Shown: positions 1-9,108, counted from the stretch's first letter. The stretch is 64,000 nt of DNA from Flavobacterium shii (GCF_025847235.1 NZ_JAOZEW010000012.1:1-64000), one strand, 5' to 3'. Notes: generated by a model not told the origin, from the letters alone. Numbers and translations are program-made.

Positions 1-47
1 CAATCCTTTCACTGGTCTCAATAAGTTATATAACTAACAGAATCAGA

Positions 48-65
48 CTTTTTCATGAGAAAAAG
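48..65. repeat. Small perfect hairpin near left edge
   Basis: A 7-bp perfect stem (CTTTTTC/GAAAAAG) with loop ATGA lies in the gene-free first 120 bases. It has no adjacent T-run that would make it a convincing terminator. The gene to its left is outside the window, so its role cannot be judged. Confidence 0.3.
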
Positions 66-122
66 AGTGCGTATAAGTTATTTTTAGATTATTTTAAAAT
101 CTCATGCAATTGGTTTGGTTTT

Positions 123-203
123 CTCTAGTCCTGATGGTCCCGACACTTCAGAAACCATAAAAGATATAATGCACTGCAGTCCCGAGGCTTCGGGAGCTCC
201 ATA
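123..203 (+). ncRNA. Candidate structured RNA (flavo-1-like), copy 1
   Basis: The segment has the ordered blocks CTAGTCCTGATGG, a CGACA block, TAAAAGATATAATG, GCAGT and a CCCGA/TCGGG hairpin followed by GCTCC. The same blocks in the same order recur at 15173-15256 (+) and 53344-53428 (-), always between genes. The pattern resembles the dispersed flavobacterial elements described as the flavo-1 RNA motif, but that name is from memory and not from a covariance search. This is the most diverged of the three copies. A strong terminator follows within 5 bases, so it could be a free small RNA or the 3' end of a transcript entering from the left. Confidence 0.45.
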
Positions 204-204
204 A

Positions 205-240
205 AAAAACGCTGTAAAACCTAAGTCTTACAGCGTTTTT
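205..240. terminator. Bidirectional terminator downstream of gldC
   Basis: A 13-bp inverted repeat (AAAAACGCTGTAA/TTACAGCGTTTTT) encloses a 10-base loop. It has a T-run on both strands. It can end the minus-strand gldB-gldC transcript and any plus-strand RNA covering the structured element just before it. Confidence 0.8.
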
Positions 241-270
241 CCAAGTGAATGGATATTAACATTTATTCAA

Positions 271-615
271 TTACGATTTCTTCAATTCTAGCTTTTCAGC
301 AAAATAATCACAGAAGTCTTTCATCGTATCCGACATTTTTTCATCGTCTGTAGCACGCTTGAAAGTATCCGCCATTGCTACTAGAGTTTGGTGAAAGAAA
401 ATTTTCATTTCATCTACCGGCATATCTTTTGTCCATAAATCAATACGCATTGTTTCTTGTACTTTACTATCCCAGATAGAAAGCATAATTGCTTTTGCTT
501 CCTGAGCTTCGACTCCACCATCTTTTGCCGACCATTTTAATTTTTCTGGCACACGGTTTTCATCTAATTCTATAAGAAATTTAATTTCTGAGGTTTGTTG
601 TTTATTATCTGACAT
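271..615 (-). CDS. gldC: Gliding motility protein GldC
   Basis: A 114-residue soluble protein recognised as GldC of the Bacteroidota gliding machinery. It has no signal peptide or membrane segment, and the charged, Trp/Met-rich sequence is about the usual GldC length. In Flavobacterium johnsoniae GldC is an accessory gliding protein, where loss gives a partial defect. The start codon at 613-615 shares one base with the gldB stop (TAATG arrangement), so the two genes are translationally coupled in the order gldB-gldC. A strong hairpin follows the stop codon. Confidence 0.93.
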   Translation of the reverse strand: MSDNKQQTSEIKFLIELDENRVPEKLKWSAKDGGVEAQEAKAIMLSIWDSKVQETMRIDLWTKDMPVDEMKIFFHQTLVAMADTFKRATDDEKMSDTMKDFCDYFAEKLELKKS

Positions 616-1571
616 TACTTTTTAGGTTTATATTTTGACTTTTCAAAAATTTCTTTAGCGTTGGTTTGCATTAATTGCTCTACCGAAACATCATTGTTTT
701 TCATGTATGAGCGCACAATTTGCCAACCAATCCAGGTTCCAACGCGCCCTGGAGATTCATTATCTATTTCGAGGTAAAATTTAGAAAATGGAGCTGTATT
801 TATAAAGCGTGTCGTAAGTTTTGAATCATCACTGTACAACATTTCTCTTTCTATAAAATAACGCCACATATATCCTTCGTTCTCTTCACACCATTTTATT
901 TGTTCTGGAGTATACCCTATTTTATCGGCATCACTATACTCAGGCAAAAGCAAATCTTTTAAATATAATTGCTTTCCATAATACACCATTTTTGTGATAA
1001 AATTTTTATCGGTAATTCTTGCTATCTTTTTCGAAGAAAAACTCGAAACTACATCTGGCATAATCTGTTTCTCTTCAAAATTTTGTTTGATGTAATTAGG
1101 AAATTGATAAAACTTATGTTCCTTTCCTAAATACAATTCAAGCGCAACGATAACTAAACTATCTGCATAAATAGCCTTATTATTATAATCCATCTCCGAT
1201 ATTATAGTAATAACTTTTGGAGTTTTAGTTTTAGGAAAATAATACTCTATATGCTGGAACAATTTATTAAATTCTTTTCGAACTGGCTCGAAATTCCCAT
1301 ATTTCTTTTGAACTTCGGTATACAATTCTCTCCAAAGCGGATCTTGCATTTTATTTAACCAAACCGAATCATCATTTCCCTCAGGAAAGAAAAAAGGATA
1401 CTCTTTTTTTATTTTAGCTAAATCTTTAGGCTGGGTTTCAAAAAACACTTTATCAAAACGCTCCACCTTAATATTAACAGGAATTTCTTCTACAGCTTTT
1501 TCAATTTTGCTTTTTTTATCACAAGACAAAAAAAAGACACATAGAGCGAAAGCAAAGCGATATATTTTCAT
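615..1571 (-). CDS. gldB: Gliding motility lipoprotein GldB
   Basis: A 318-residue lipoprotein. The N-terminus is a signal peptide ending in a lipobox with Cys17 (FFLSC) followed by charged residues, as in lipoproteins sorted by Bacteroidota. The rest matches GldB, an envelope lipoprotein required for gliding and linked functionally to type IX secretion. The gene is first in a two-gene operon with gldC. The 100-bp gap to divergent nadE carries TAnnTTTG-type -7 elements in both directions (minus at 1635-1642, plus at 1583-1590), suggesting overlapping divergent promoters. The gldB-gldC next to nadE order is common in Flavobacterium. Confidence 0.93.
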   Translation of the reverse strand: MKIYRFAFALCVFFLSCDKKSKIEKAVEEIPVNIKVERFDKVFFETQPKDLAKIKKEYPFFFPEGNDDSVWLNKMQDPLWRELYTEVQKKYGNFEPVRKEFNKLFQHIEYYFPKTKTPKVITIISEMDYNNKAIYADSLVIVALELYLGKEHKFYQFPNYIKQNFEEKQIMPDVVSSFSSKKIARITDKNFITKMVYYGKQLYLKDLLLPEYSDADKIGYTPEQIKWCEENEGYMWRYFIEREMLYSDDSKLTTRFINTAPFSKFYLEIDNESPGRVGTWIGWQIVRSYMKNNDVSVEQLMQTNAKEIFEKSKYKPKK

Positions 1572-1671
1572 TTTATTTTAATTAAATTTGTGTTGCAAAA
1601 AATTTTAAGGAAAGACTACTTAAATATAATTCTGCAAATATACATTCCTGTATTTTAAAACTTAAACTATT

Positions 1672-2478
1672 ATGGCTAAAAAAAGCACTATTCAAACAGA
1701 AAAAGTAAATACCTACATTGTAGAGTGGTTAAAAGATTATGCTAACAATGCTAAAGTGAACGGTTTTATAATAGGAATTTCTGGTGGTGTCGATTCGGCT
1801 GTAACCTCAACATTATGTGCCCAAACGGGATTTAAGGTTTTATGTGTAGAAATGCCTATACACCAAGCTCCAAATCAAGTTTCCAGAGGAAGAGAACATA
1901 TTGAACAATTAAAAAAACGCTTCCCAAATGTTTCAAGTATAGAAACCGACTTAACAAGTACATTTGATGCATTTAAGGACGCCGTTCCTACAGATGGCGA
2001 AACCACTAAGGTAAATTTATCTTTGGCAAATACACGTGCCCGTTTACGCATGACAAGTTTATACTATCTAGCTGGAATTCACGGTTTATTAGTTGCTGGA
2101 ACAGGAAATAAAGTTGAAGATTTTGGAGTAGGTTTTTACACAAAATACGGAGATGGCGGTGTAGATTTGAGTCCTATAGCCGATTTAATGAAATCCGATG
2201 TGTATGCTTTGGGCGAATTTCTTAAAATTCCTAACACAATTTTAACAGCTGCACCTACCGATGGCTTATTTGGAGATAATCGAACAGATGAGGACCAATT
2301 AGGAGCAAGTTATGACGAATTGGAGTGGGCAATGTTAGCCGATGAGCTAGGAAAATCAGCTACTGAGTTTGTAGGAAGAGAAAAAGTCGTTTTTGAAATT
2401 TATAAGAAATTAAACACAGCTAACCAGCACAAAATGAACCCAATACCTGTGTGTTCTATACCTAAAAAGTTAAAATAA
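1672..2478 (+). CDS. nadE: NAD+ synthase (NadE)
   Basis: Catalyses ATP-dependent amidation of nicotinic acid adenine dinucleotide to NAD+, the last step of NAD synthesis, in the cytoplasm. The 268-residue length is that of the short, ammonia-dependent NadE without the N-terminal glutaminase domain. The ATP-pyrophosphatase P-loop SGGVDS is at residues 37-42, followed by the family segments GTGNKVEDFGVGFYTKYGDG and PTDGLFGDNRTDE. The start is the ATG after a divergent promoter region shared with gldB. Confidence 0.96.
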   Translation: MAKKSTIQTEKVNTYIVEWLKDYANNAKVNGFIIGISGGVDSAVTSTLCAQTGFKVLCVEMPIHQAPNQVSRGREHIEQLKKRFPNVSSIETDLTSTFDAFKDAVPTDGETTKVNLSLANTRARLRMTSLYYLAGIHGLLVAGTGNKVEDFGVGFYTKYGDGGVDLSPIADLMKSDVYALGEFLKIPNTILTAAPTDGLFGDNRTDEDQLGASYDELEWAMLADELGKSATEFVGREKVVFEIYKKLNTANQHKMNPIPVCSIPKKLK

Positions 2479-2571
2479 TCATTTTTATGCTGATTTGCAA
2501 TAAATTACAGAATTTATTTATTAATTTTACAGTTCCAAAAAAAAATGAACAATTCTTAAAAAGGTAAAACT

Positions 2572-3201
2572 ATGATTAAAGTATGTTTAGCAGACAACCA
2601 CCCTGTGACGCACTTTGGCGTTAAGTCGTATTTTAAAGACCACGATGACATTTCAATTGTCGCAAATGTAGGTAATTTTACGATGGTAAAAGACATCCTT
2701 CAAACCAAGGACATTGACATTCTTATTTTAGATCTAGAATTAGAAGGTCTTGCCAGTATTTTTGAAGTGAAATCGATTCTCAAAACTTTTCCAAAAACAA
2801 AAATCATCATCTTCAGTAATCTTTCTGAACAAATGTACGCTCCAAATGCTATAAAAGCTGGTGTTTCGGGATACATTCACAAAACAGAAAAACTAGAGAC
2901 TCTGGGGATTTCGATTATAAAAGTTCACGAAGGGAAAATTATTATCAATGAAACCGTACGTAAAAATATGGCATTGATCGCAAAACAGAGCAAAAGCGAA
3001 CGTTTGTACAGAAAACTTTCTAACAGAGAGATTGAAGTATTGCGTTACTTAAGCGATGGTAAGAAAAACAATGAGATTTCTAAAATTTTGAACCTTAACG
3101 AAAAAACAATTAGTACATACAAGTTAAGGTTACTAACAAAATTGAATGTTACCAATTTAGTAGATTTGGTTAATAAAGCCAAAACACTAGAGATCATTTA
3201 A
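2572..3201 (+). CDS. LuxR/NarL-family response regulator
   Basis: A 209-residue two-component response regulator. Residues 1-120 form a receiver domain with phosphoacceptor Asp54 (LILDLELEG) and the conserved Lys in YIHKTE. The acidic pair near the N-terminus reads AD-N-HP, so the second acidic pocket residue is Asn. Residues about 147-205 are a LuxR-type helix-turn-helix (SNREIEVLRYLSDG, then NEKTISTYKLRLLTKL). No histidine kinase is adjacent, so its partner is elsewhere. Its last 4 bases overlap the convergent dnaG stop. This family context in Flavobacterium is well kept but the signal is unknown to me. Confidence 0.88.
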   Translation: MIKVCLADNHPVTHFGVKSYFKDHDDISIVANVGNFTMVKDILQTKDIDILILDLELEGLASIFEVKSILKTFPKTKIIIFSNLSEQMYAPNAIKAGVSGYIHKTEKLETLGISIIKVHEGKIIINETVRKNMALIAKQSKSERLYRKLSNREIEVLRYLSDGKKNNEISKILNLNEKTISTYKLRLLTKLNVTNLVDLVNKAKTLEII

Positions 3202-5267
3202 ACATGGTAACGAGACATTACTCTTCCTAATTTTTTCGAAAACGAATTAACTAATTTAGAGTAATCCATAACCATTGATAAAAGCTCTATATTATCGGAT
3301 TTAGGTTCAGATAATATAGAGTTTTTTAATTCCTCTATAATCTTATCAACCAAATACCAACGCATAGACAAAATTGTCTCGGTTACATATTGACCTATAG
3401 ATGCCATTTTATCTTTTGCAAAAATATTTTGTCCTTCCCAATCATGGAGACTCACTTTTTCATCTTCCATTAAAATATCTGTTACTTCCTGAGCAAATTC
3501 CGGCTGTAAACGCATTAAATATTGCTCCAGATTAAATTTTTCATTCTGAAGATAAAAGTCTGTTAGATTTTTAAAAATATCTCTAAACAATTCATTAGAT
3601 AATTCTACCTCATCCTCTTGCAAACTCAAGTAGATTCTTTGGTATACCTTATATTCTTTTTTTTCACTTACAAGCTCGATCTCCCCTTCTTCATTTGTTT
3701 TCATGAAGACATCTTCAAACACTTCTACCTTATCTCCATAAAGCAATAGAATCTCAATAACTTTTCGTTCTAAACCATATAGAATATCTATTTTTTCTAC
3801 TTGCTGCTGTTCTGGATATCCTGGCTCTCCTGGATAATCATCAGGTGGTCCGTTTCTTGGATCTTCTGGATCTCCTCCTGAATACCCAGTATGTTTTGGC
3901 TTTTGGTTTCTTAAAACTTCAAAAGGTTTTTGTTCCTGTTTTTGCTTTTTATTAACTTCTGCAATATCTTTTTGAATTAACTGTGCCAAAGTACTCACAA
4001 GTACCTGCTCTGAAATATCCATTATTCGCGCACATTCCTGAACATAAATTTCACGCTGAATTCTGTCCGGAATTTTAGAAATACTCGTAACCATATCCCG
4101 AATTAAATCGGCTTTCTTTATAGGGTCATTTTTAGCATCATTCATTAACAACGAAGCCTTAAACTGAATGAAGTCTTTTGCATTTTCTTCCAAATATGCC
4201 ACCAAATCATCATACGAAGTTTTTCTGGCAAAACTGTCCGGATCATCACCATCGGGGAAGCTACATACTCTTACGTTCATCCCTTCTTCCAGAATCAAAT
4301 CAATTCCCCTAATGGACGCTCTTAAACCTGCTGCATCGCCATCAAAAAGTACAGTAATATTTTTGGTCAATCTATTTATTAATCGAATCTGGTCTGGGGT
4401 TAAAGCTGTTCCGGATGAAGCAACAACATTTTCTATTCCTGCCTGATTAAATTGAATCACATCGGTATATCCTTCTACCAAAAAACAGTTGTCTAGTTTC
4501 GCAATAGATTGCTTTGCCTGAAAAATACCATATAATACTTTACTCTTATGGTAAAGATCACTCTCTGGTGAGTTTAAATATTTTGCAGCTTTTTTATCAT
4601 TAGTAAGGATACGGCCTCCAAAACCAAGTACACGCCCCGACATACTTTGTATCGGAAACATAACACGACCTTTAAATCGGTCAAAAGGGCGATCATCTTT
4701 TGGAATTGTTAATCCTGTACTTTGTAAAAATTCTAATTTATACCCCTGACCAAGTGCTTCTTTGGTTAAAGCATCCCAAGTTTCTGGAGAATATCCTAAT
4801 TCGAATTTTTTAATTGTTTCATTTGTAAAACCTCTTTCTTTAAAATACGAATATCCTATTGCCTGACCTTCATCTGTATTTAAAAGGACATTATGAAAAT
4901 ACTTTTTGGCAAATTCCGAGACTAGATACATGCTTTCGCGAACATCCGTTATGGCTTTTTCAGCTTCTGATTGTTCTGTTTCTTCAATCTCAATATTATA
5001 TTTTCTAGCCAGGTACCGAATGGCTTCCGGATATGTAAATTGGGAGTGTTCCATCAGGAATTTAACCGAATTCCCTCCTTTTCCTGTACTAAAATCTTTC
5101 CAAATCCCTTTTACTGGCGACACCATAAACGACGGGGATCGCTCATCCGAGAATGGACTTAAACCTTTAAAGTTACTTCCTGCCCGTTTTAAGTTAACAA
5201 AATCGCCAATTACCTCCTCTACTCGAGCAGTTTCAAAAACAGTATCTATGGTATTTTGTGAAATCAA
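3198..5267 (-). CDS. dnaG: DNA primase (DnaG)
   Basis: Synthesises RNA primers for DNA replication. The 689-residue protein has an N-terminal zinc-ribbon-type domain (residues 10-95), the catalytic core with a Toprim segment (FLVEGYTDVIQF near 265 and VLFDGDAAG near 310), and a C-terminal helicase-interaction region after a Pro/Gly-rich linker near 440-475. The four residues that bind zinc in Escherichia coli DnaG (Cys-His-Cys-Cys) align with Ser37, Ser40, Asp58 and Thr61 here, so the zinc site is absent although the fold's flanking motifs are kept. The gene is convergent with and overlaps the response regulator by 4 bases. Confidence 0.95.
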   Translation of the reverse strand: MISQNTIDTVFETARVEEVIGDFVNLKRAGSNFKGLSPFSDERSPSFMVSPVKGIWKDFSTGKGGNSVKFLMEHSQFTYPEAIRYLARKYNIEIEETEQSEAEKAITDVRESMYLVSEFAKKYFHNVLLNTDEGQAIGYSYFKERGFTNETIKKFELGYSPETWDALTKEALGQGYKLEFLQSTGLTIPKDDRPFDRFKGRVMFPIQSMSGRVLGFGGRILTNDKKAAKYLNSPESDLYHKSKVLYGIFQAKQSIAKLDNCFLVEGYTDVIQFNQAGIENVVASSGTALTPDQIRLINRLTKNITVLFDGDAAGLRASIRGIDLILEEGMNVRVCSFPDGDDPDSFARKTSYDDLVAYLEENAKDFIQFKASLLMNDAKNDPIKKADLIRDMVTSISKIPDRIQREIYVQECARIMDISEQVLVSTLAQLIQKDIAEVNKKQKQEQKPFEVLRNQKPKHTGYSGGDPEDPRNGPPDDYPGEPGYPEQQQVEKIDILYGLERKVIEILLLYGDKVEVFEDVFMKTNEEGEIELVSEKKEYKVYQRIYLSLQEDEVELSNELFRDIFKNLTDFYLQNEKFNLEQYLMRLQPEFAQEVTDILMEDEKVSLHDWEGQNIFAKDKMASIGQYVTETILSMRWYLVDKIIEELKNSILSEPKSDNIELLSMVMDYSKLVNSFSKKLGRVMSRYHV

Positions 5268-5340
5268 AACGTATTTATTTTTTAAAGATTTAAGCCTGTA
5301 AAATTACACAAATCAAACTTGATATTTGAATTATATAAAA

Positions 5341-5367
5341 CAAAAAAAGCACTTCTCCCGAAGTGCC
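5341..5367 (-). terminator. Terminator of the sigma-factor operon
   Basis: A perfect 7-bp stem (GCACTTC/GAAGTGC, loop TCCC) is followed on the minus strand by seven T. It lies just after the stop of the outer-membrane protein gene and before dnaG, and would end the minus-strand operon 7769-5396. Confidence 0.8.
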
Positions 5368-5395
5368 TCATCATTATAAAACTAACTTAACTTTT

Positions 5396-6436
5396 TTAAT
5401 TCAAATCTAAACGTAATCCTAATGAAACATTGTTTTGTTTTATATCATTGTCCGTAAACAAAGGGTTTAAATCATATTTTAAATACAAACTTATATCTCT
5501 ATACCCCATATAACCACTTAACCCATAAATGAAATTGTTTACATTATAATCCCCCTTAGATACTACTTTTTCTTTTATATCATTTTGATCATATTTTAGG
5601 ATTTGTTTGGACTTAACATTAATCCCTGCATATCCTCCTATCCCAAAACGGAAACTTCTGTGTGTTCTAAAATAAGTCCCTCCGTTACTATCATGTTTAC
5701 TTCCCGAAAAATCAAACTCCAAATGTGCCGGTACAACTAAATAAACGTTTCTAAAACGAGATTCATCTAGATTTATAGGGTTAACTTCCAGAACAGTCTT
5801 ATCACCATCTACAACAAAATTACGGTTCTCTGTAGGTCGAATATTATTATACATTAATGACAATCCGTATTTAGCATGAAGCAAATTATGATTTTTTAAA
5901 ATTCTAGAATTAAATGTAAATCCCCATTCATAAAAATGTGAACCCATAAACTCATAATCCGAATCTTTCAAACTACCATTCGTCACAATATTATTTAACC
6001 CTGCTGCAAAAACAAATTGTGTAGTTGTTCTTTTCTCTCTATAAATTGAATCCTTTTCTTTACCACATCTTTTGCAGTCAAAACTTATCATGTATGTTTT
6101 TGTAGAATCTTTCTCTTTTATTTTCCCATCTACTTTTTGTTGTACTAAATCACTCAATTCATTTTGTGCAATTGCAACTTTCTCCTCGATTATAATTGCT
6201 CTGGCTTCTGCCAATTCTTTTTTCTTTTTATCAGCAGCTTCTTTTGTAATTTTTCCTTCAGATAACTGAACATTCACAACTTCAACTTCTTCTTTCAAAG
6301 CTGCTTTCTCTTCTTTGGTGACTTTTTCAATGTTATTCGCAATCTTTTTTGCTTTTGATTCGAATGTTTCCTGTCCTATCATTTTACTGACAAATAAAAA
6401 CAGGATAAGGACTAAATAAATGGTAAAATTTCTCAT
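5396..6436 (-). CDS. Outer-membrane beta-barrel protein with coiled-coil N-terminus
   Basis: A 346-residue exported protein of unknown specific function. A signal peptide spans residues 1-22 (to MIGQ). Residues about 23-105 are strongly charged and heptad-like (Lys/Glu/Ala-rich), predicting a periplasmic coiled coil. A CKRCGK motif sits near residue 120. The remaining part has alternating aromatic/hydrophobic strands typical of Bacteroidota outer-membrane barrels and ends in LDLN. It is the third gene after an ECF sigma factor and a membrane anti-sigma-like protein, so it may be the effector or envelope sensor of that regulon. The barrel call is from pattern, not homology. Confidence 0.75.
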   Translation of the reverse strand: MRNFTIYLVLILFLFVSKMIGQETFESKAKKIANNIEKVTKEEKAALKEEVEVVNVQLSEGKITKEAADKKKKELAEARAIIIEEKVAIAQNELSDLVQQKVDGKIKEKDSTKTYMISFDCKRCGKEKDSIYREKRTTTQFVFAAGLNNIVTNGSLKDSDYEFMGSHFYEWGFTFNSRILKNHNLLHAKYGLSLMYNNIRPTENRNFVVDGDKTVLEVNPINLDESRFRNVYLVVPAHLEFDFSGSKHDSNGGTYFRTHRSFRFGIGGYAGINVKSKQILKYDQNDIKEKVVSKGDYNVNNFIYGLSGYMGYRDISLYLKYDLNPLFTDNDIKQNNVSLGLRLDLN

Positions 6437-6490
6437 GATTGTTTATTTTTAGATTGATTGATGATGATTCTTCTTTTAATTATTAAATAG

Positions 6491-7222
6491 CTATTCTTCA
6501 ACATTTCTGTTTGCTAAAGCTACTTTTACAGTTTGGTAATTTTTATTTACCTTATTAATTACCTTCTCTCTAAAAGAAAGGTCCAATTCTCCATCTACTT
6601 GTGATAGTAAATCACTGGCATTTATCTTAACTCTGGATTTTTGTTGTGTAGATTTATCCATTGCCAAAGTTTTTTCTGCCGTTGTTAGTAATTGATCAAC
6701 TGTGGCATTTTTTGAATTCTCTGCGATTGAAGTTTGATTGTTTTTTGATTCTGTTTCTTGATTGTTTTTCCAATTTTCTGTATTGGTTTCTTTGATGATT
6801 GAACGCTCCGCTACTTGATTTTTATTAATTCTGTTTTGATTTACTTTTTCACTTTTTCCTTCTTGAACTTCCTGTGTTTCTTTTACAACAACTACATTTG
6901 ACTTTAAAGGCTTCAAAATTATTTTATCCTCTATACTATTGTTTGGCTTTGCAATAGTATCTTTCGCTTGTTCCTCTTTAACAACTATAACATTTTTCGG
7001 ATTATTAACTAAAGTTTCTCTTTGATTGAAATAAACAGTACACACCAACAAAAAGCCTAGAAAACCTGCCGCAACATACATCCATGTATATTTCTTTTTA
7101 GGTTTCGTTTTTTCAGCAACATTAAGCATCGCATCCAATCGGTCCCAAGCTTTATCACTAGGACTAATTTCTCTTTCATTTAGTTTTTTACGAAACTCAT
7201 TTTCTAGTTTATTCAGTTCCAT
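6491..7222 (-). CDS. Membrane anti-sigma-like protein
   Basis: A 243-residue protein with a cytoplasmic N-terminal segment (residues 1-42, containing SDKAWDRLDAML), one transmembrane helix near 46-65 (WMYVAAGFLGFLLVCTVYF) and a long Asn/Glu/Lys-rich low-complexity periplasmic part. This layout, and the 14-base overlap with the upstream ECF sigma gene, fits a single-pass anti-sigma factor. No classical zinc anti-sigma motif (HxxxCxxC) is present, so the mechanism is inferred from topology and position only. The low-complexity region is poorly conserved by nature. Confidence 0.7.
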   Translation of the reverse strand: MELNKLENEFRKKLNEREISPSDKAWDRLDAMLNVAEKTKPKKKYTWMYVAAGFLGFLLVCTVYFNQRETLVNNPKNVIVVKEEQAKDTIAKPNNSIEDKIILKPLKSNVVVVKETQEVQEGKSEKVNQNRINKNQVAERSIIKETNTENWKNNQETESKNNQTSIAENSKNATVDQLLTTAEKTLAMDKSTQQKSRVKINASDLLSQVDGELDLSFREKVINKVNKNYQTVKVALANRNVEE

Positions 7223-7769
7223 TTTCTTCTTTTTTTAATGTAATAATTTGCTTTTGCAACATTTTGCGAGCATGTGATAATTGCGATTTTGATGTCCCCT
7301 CATTAATCCCTAACATCTTTGCAATTTCATTGTGTTTATATCCTTCAATAGCATAAAGATTAAAAACCATTTTATAACCATCTGGTAAATTATCTATCAA
7401 AAACTGTATCTGATCTATTGATAATTGACTTTCGATTCCGTTAAAACTCTCTTCGGTATAATTTTCATCTTCAATAAACTTTACCTTTTTTTGAACCCGG
7501 AGATAGGAGATACATTCATTTACCATTATCCTTCGAACCCAACCTTCAAAACTTCCTTTATTTTCAAATTTTCCAAGATTTGTAAAGACTTTCATAAAAG
7601 CTGTTATCATTACATCTTCGGCCAATTGTATGTCTTTTATATACTGACGGCATACGCTTAACATTTTCGAAGAAAACCGATTGTATATCTGCTGTTGCGC
7701 CTGTCGATTATTATCGATAGCCAACTGAATGATTTCAGTTTCTTCTTGATGTAAATAGATTACTTTCAT
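7209..7769 (-). CDS. ECF RNA polymerase sigma factor
   Basis: A 186-residue ECF-type sigma-70 factor. Region 2 runs from about residue 20 to 85 (KMLSVCRQYIKDIQLAEDVM, then FEGWVRRIMVNECI) and region 4 from about 120 to 175 (IDNLPDGYKMVFNLYAIEGY, KHNEIAKMLGINEGTSKSQL). I chose the ATG at 7769; an in-frame TTG at 7790 would add seven residues that do not resemble the family. The gene heads an operon with the anti-sigma-like gene (14-base overlap) and the outer-membrane protein, a common Bacteroidota envelope-response arrangement. No clear ECF target motif could be found by eye. Confidence 0.9.
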   Translation of the reverse strand: MKVIYLHQEETEIIQLAIDNNRQAQQQIYNRFSSKMLSVCRQYIKDIQLAEDVMITAFMKVFTNLGKFENKGSFEGWVRRIMVNECISYLRVQKKVKFIEDENYTEESFNGIESQLSIDQIQFLIDNLPDGYKMVFNLYAIEGYKHNEIAKMLGINEGTSKSQLSHARKMLQKQIITLKKEENGTE

Positions 7770-8028
7770 AAAACTTAATAGAGAATTCAAAAAAAATGAT
7801 TCGGTAAAAATAAACTCAAATACTATTATTATATATCGTCAGTTTAAAATAAAACAGACTTCTATTAGCATAGACGCTTTAAGATTAAAAAAGGTTGTAT
7901 GGGAATTTTAAAATTCAATAATTAAAAGATTTAAAACTCAAACAAAAAACCACAACACAATGAAATATAAGTTTTTAAAAAATTAATTATTTTTAAAAAT
8001 TCAATCAAAATCGTGACAAATTATCTAA

Positions 8029-9006
8029 TTATTTTTTTCTTTCGATAACGTAGTTAACCATCAAAGTCAAGGCTGCTTTGAATTCGGAATCTACATAATT
8101 TCCAAGAAGAGAAAGTGCTTCTTGCTGAAATTCTACCATTTTATTTTCGGCGTAAGCCAAACCATTATTATCTTTTACAAAAGCAATAACTTCTTTTACA
8201 CGCTTCTTGTCCTTATTATGGTTTTTAATAGAATTAATAAGCCAGCTTTTTTCTTTGGAAGTACAATTGTTTAAAACGTGTATTAAGGGCAAAGTCATTT
8301 TTTGCTCTTTGATATCAATCCCGGTAGGTTTACCAATTGCTTCTTCGCTATAATCGAATAAGTCGTCTTTTATCTGAAAAGCCATTCCGATAAGCTCTCC
8401 AAATTTACGCATATTCTCTACCTGAGCTTCATCTTCAATAACCGATTTTGCGCCAAGTGCACAACAAGCAGCGATAAGTGTTGCTGTCTTTTTTCGAATA
8501 ATTTCATAATAAACATCCTCGGTGATATCTAGTCTTCGTGCTTTTTCTATTTGAAGTAATTCGCCTTCGCTCATTTCGCGAACTGCTACAGAAATTATTC
8601 TAAGCAAATCAAAATCACCATTATCTATAGAAAGCAACAATCCTTTTGAAAGTAAATAATCTCCAACCAGAACGGCAATTTTATTTTTCCAAAGCGCATT
8701 TATAGAGAAAAATCCACGACGACGGTTACTATCATCAACCACATCATCATGAACCAAAGTTGCAGTATGTATCAATTCAATAACAGAAGCACCGCGATAC
8801 GTGCGCTCGTTTACAATTCCTTGCGAAACCATTTTGGCTGTCAGAAAAACAAACATAGGACGCATTTGTTTTCCTTTACGGTTTACGATATAATAAGTAA
8901 TTCTGTTCAACAAAGCCACTTTTGAAGTCATCGATTCATGGAACTTTTTTTCAAAAAGTTCCATTTCACTAAAAATGGGCTGTTTTATTTGAGAAGTAAT
9001 ATTCAT
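8029..9006 (-). CDS. Polyprenyl synthetase (trans-prenyltransferase)
   Basis: A 325-residue all-trans polyprenyl diphosphate synthase that extends farnesyl diphosphate with isopentenyl units, probably to make the menaquinone side chain. The two aspartate-rich motifs are intact: DDVVD at residues 88-92 and DDLFD at 214-218. The length fits the octaprenyl/solanesyl (IspB-like) group; the chain length cannot be told from sequence alone. A TATATTTG -7 element lies at 9015-9022 on the minus strand, right before the ATG. The gene stands alone, 102 bp after rlmN. Confidence 0.92.
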   Translation of the reverse strand: MNITSQIKQPIFSEMELFEKKFHESMTSKVALLNRITYYIVNRKGKQMRPMFVFLTAKMVSQGIVNERTYRGASVIELIHTATLVHDDVVDDSNRRRGFFSINALWKNKIAVLVGDYLLSKGLLLSIDNGDFDLLRIISVAVREMSEGELLQIEKARRLDITEDVYYEIIRKKTATLIAACCALGAKSVIEDEAQVENMRKFGELIGMAFQIKDDLFDYSEEAIGKPTGIDIKEQKMTLPLIHVLNNCTSKEKSWLINSIKNHNKDKKRVKEVIAFVKDNNGLAYAENKMVEFQQEALSLLGNYVDSEFKAALTLMVNYVIERKK

Positions 9007-9108
9007 TTAGATTTCAAATATACTACTTTGAAAATTGAATTCCATATATAAATTATTATTTGGAACCCAAATACCATTATTTTAAAGTTAGAATAACATT
9101 TATTTATT

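Noticed and set aside
7770..7790. TTG start seven codons upstream of the ECF sigma factor ATG
   Set aside because: The added residues do not fit the family and no promoter or ribosome site supports them; the ATG at 7769 is preferred.
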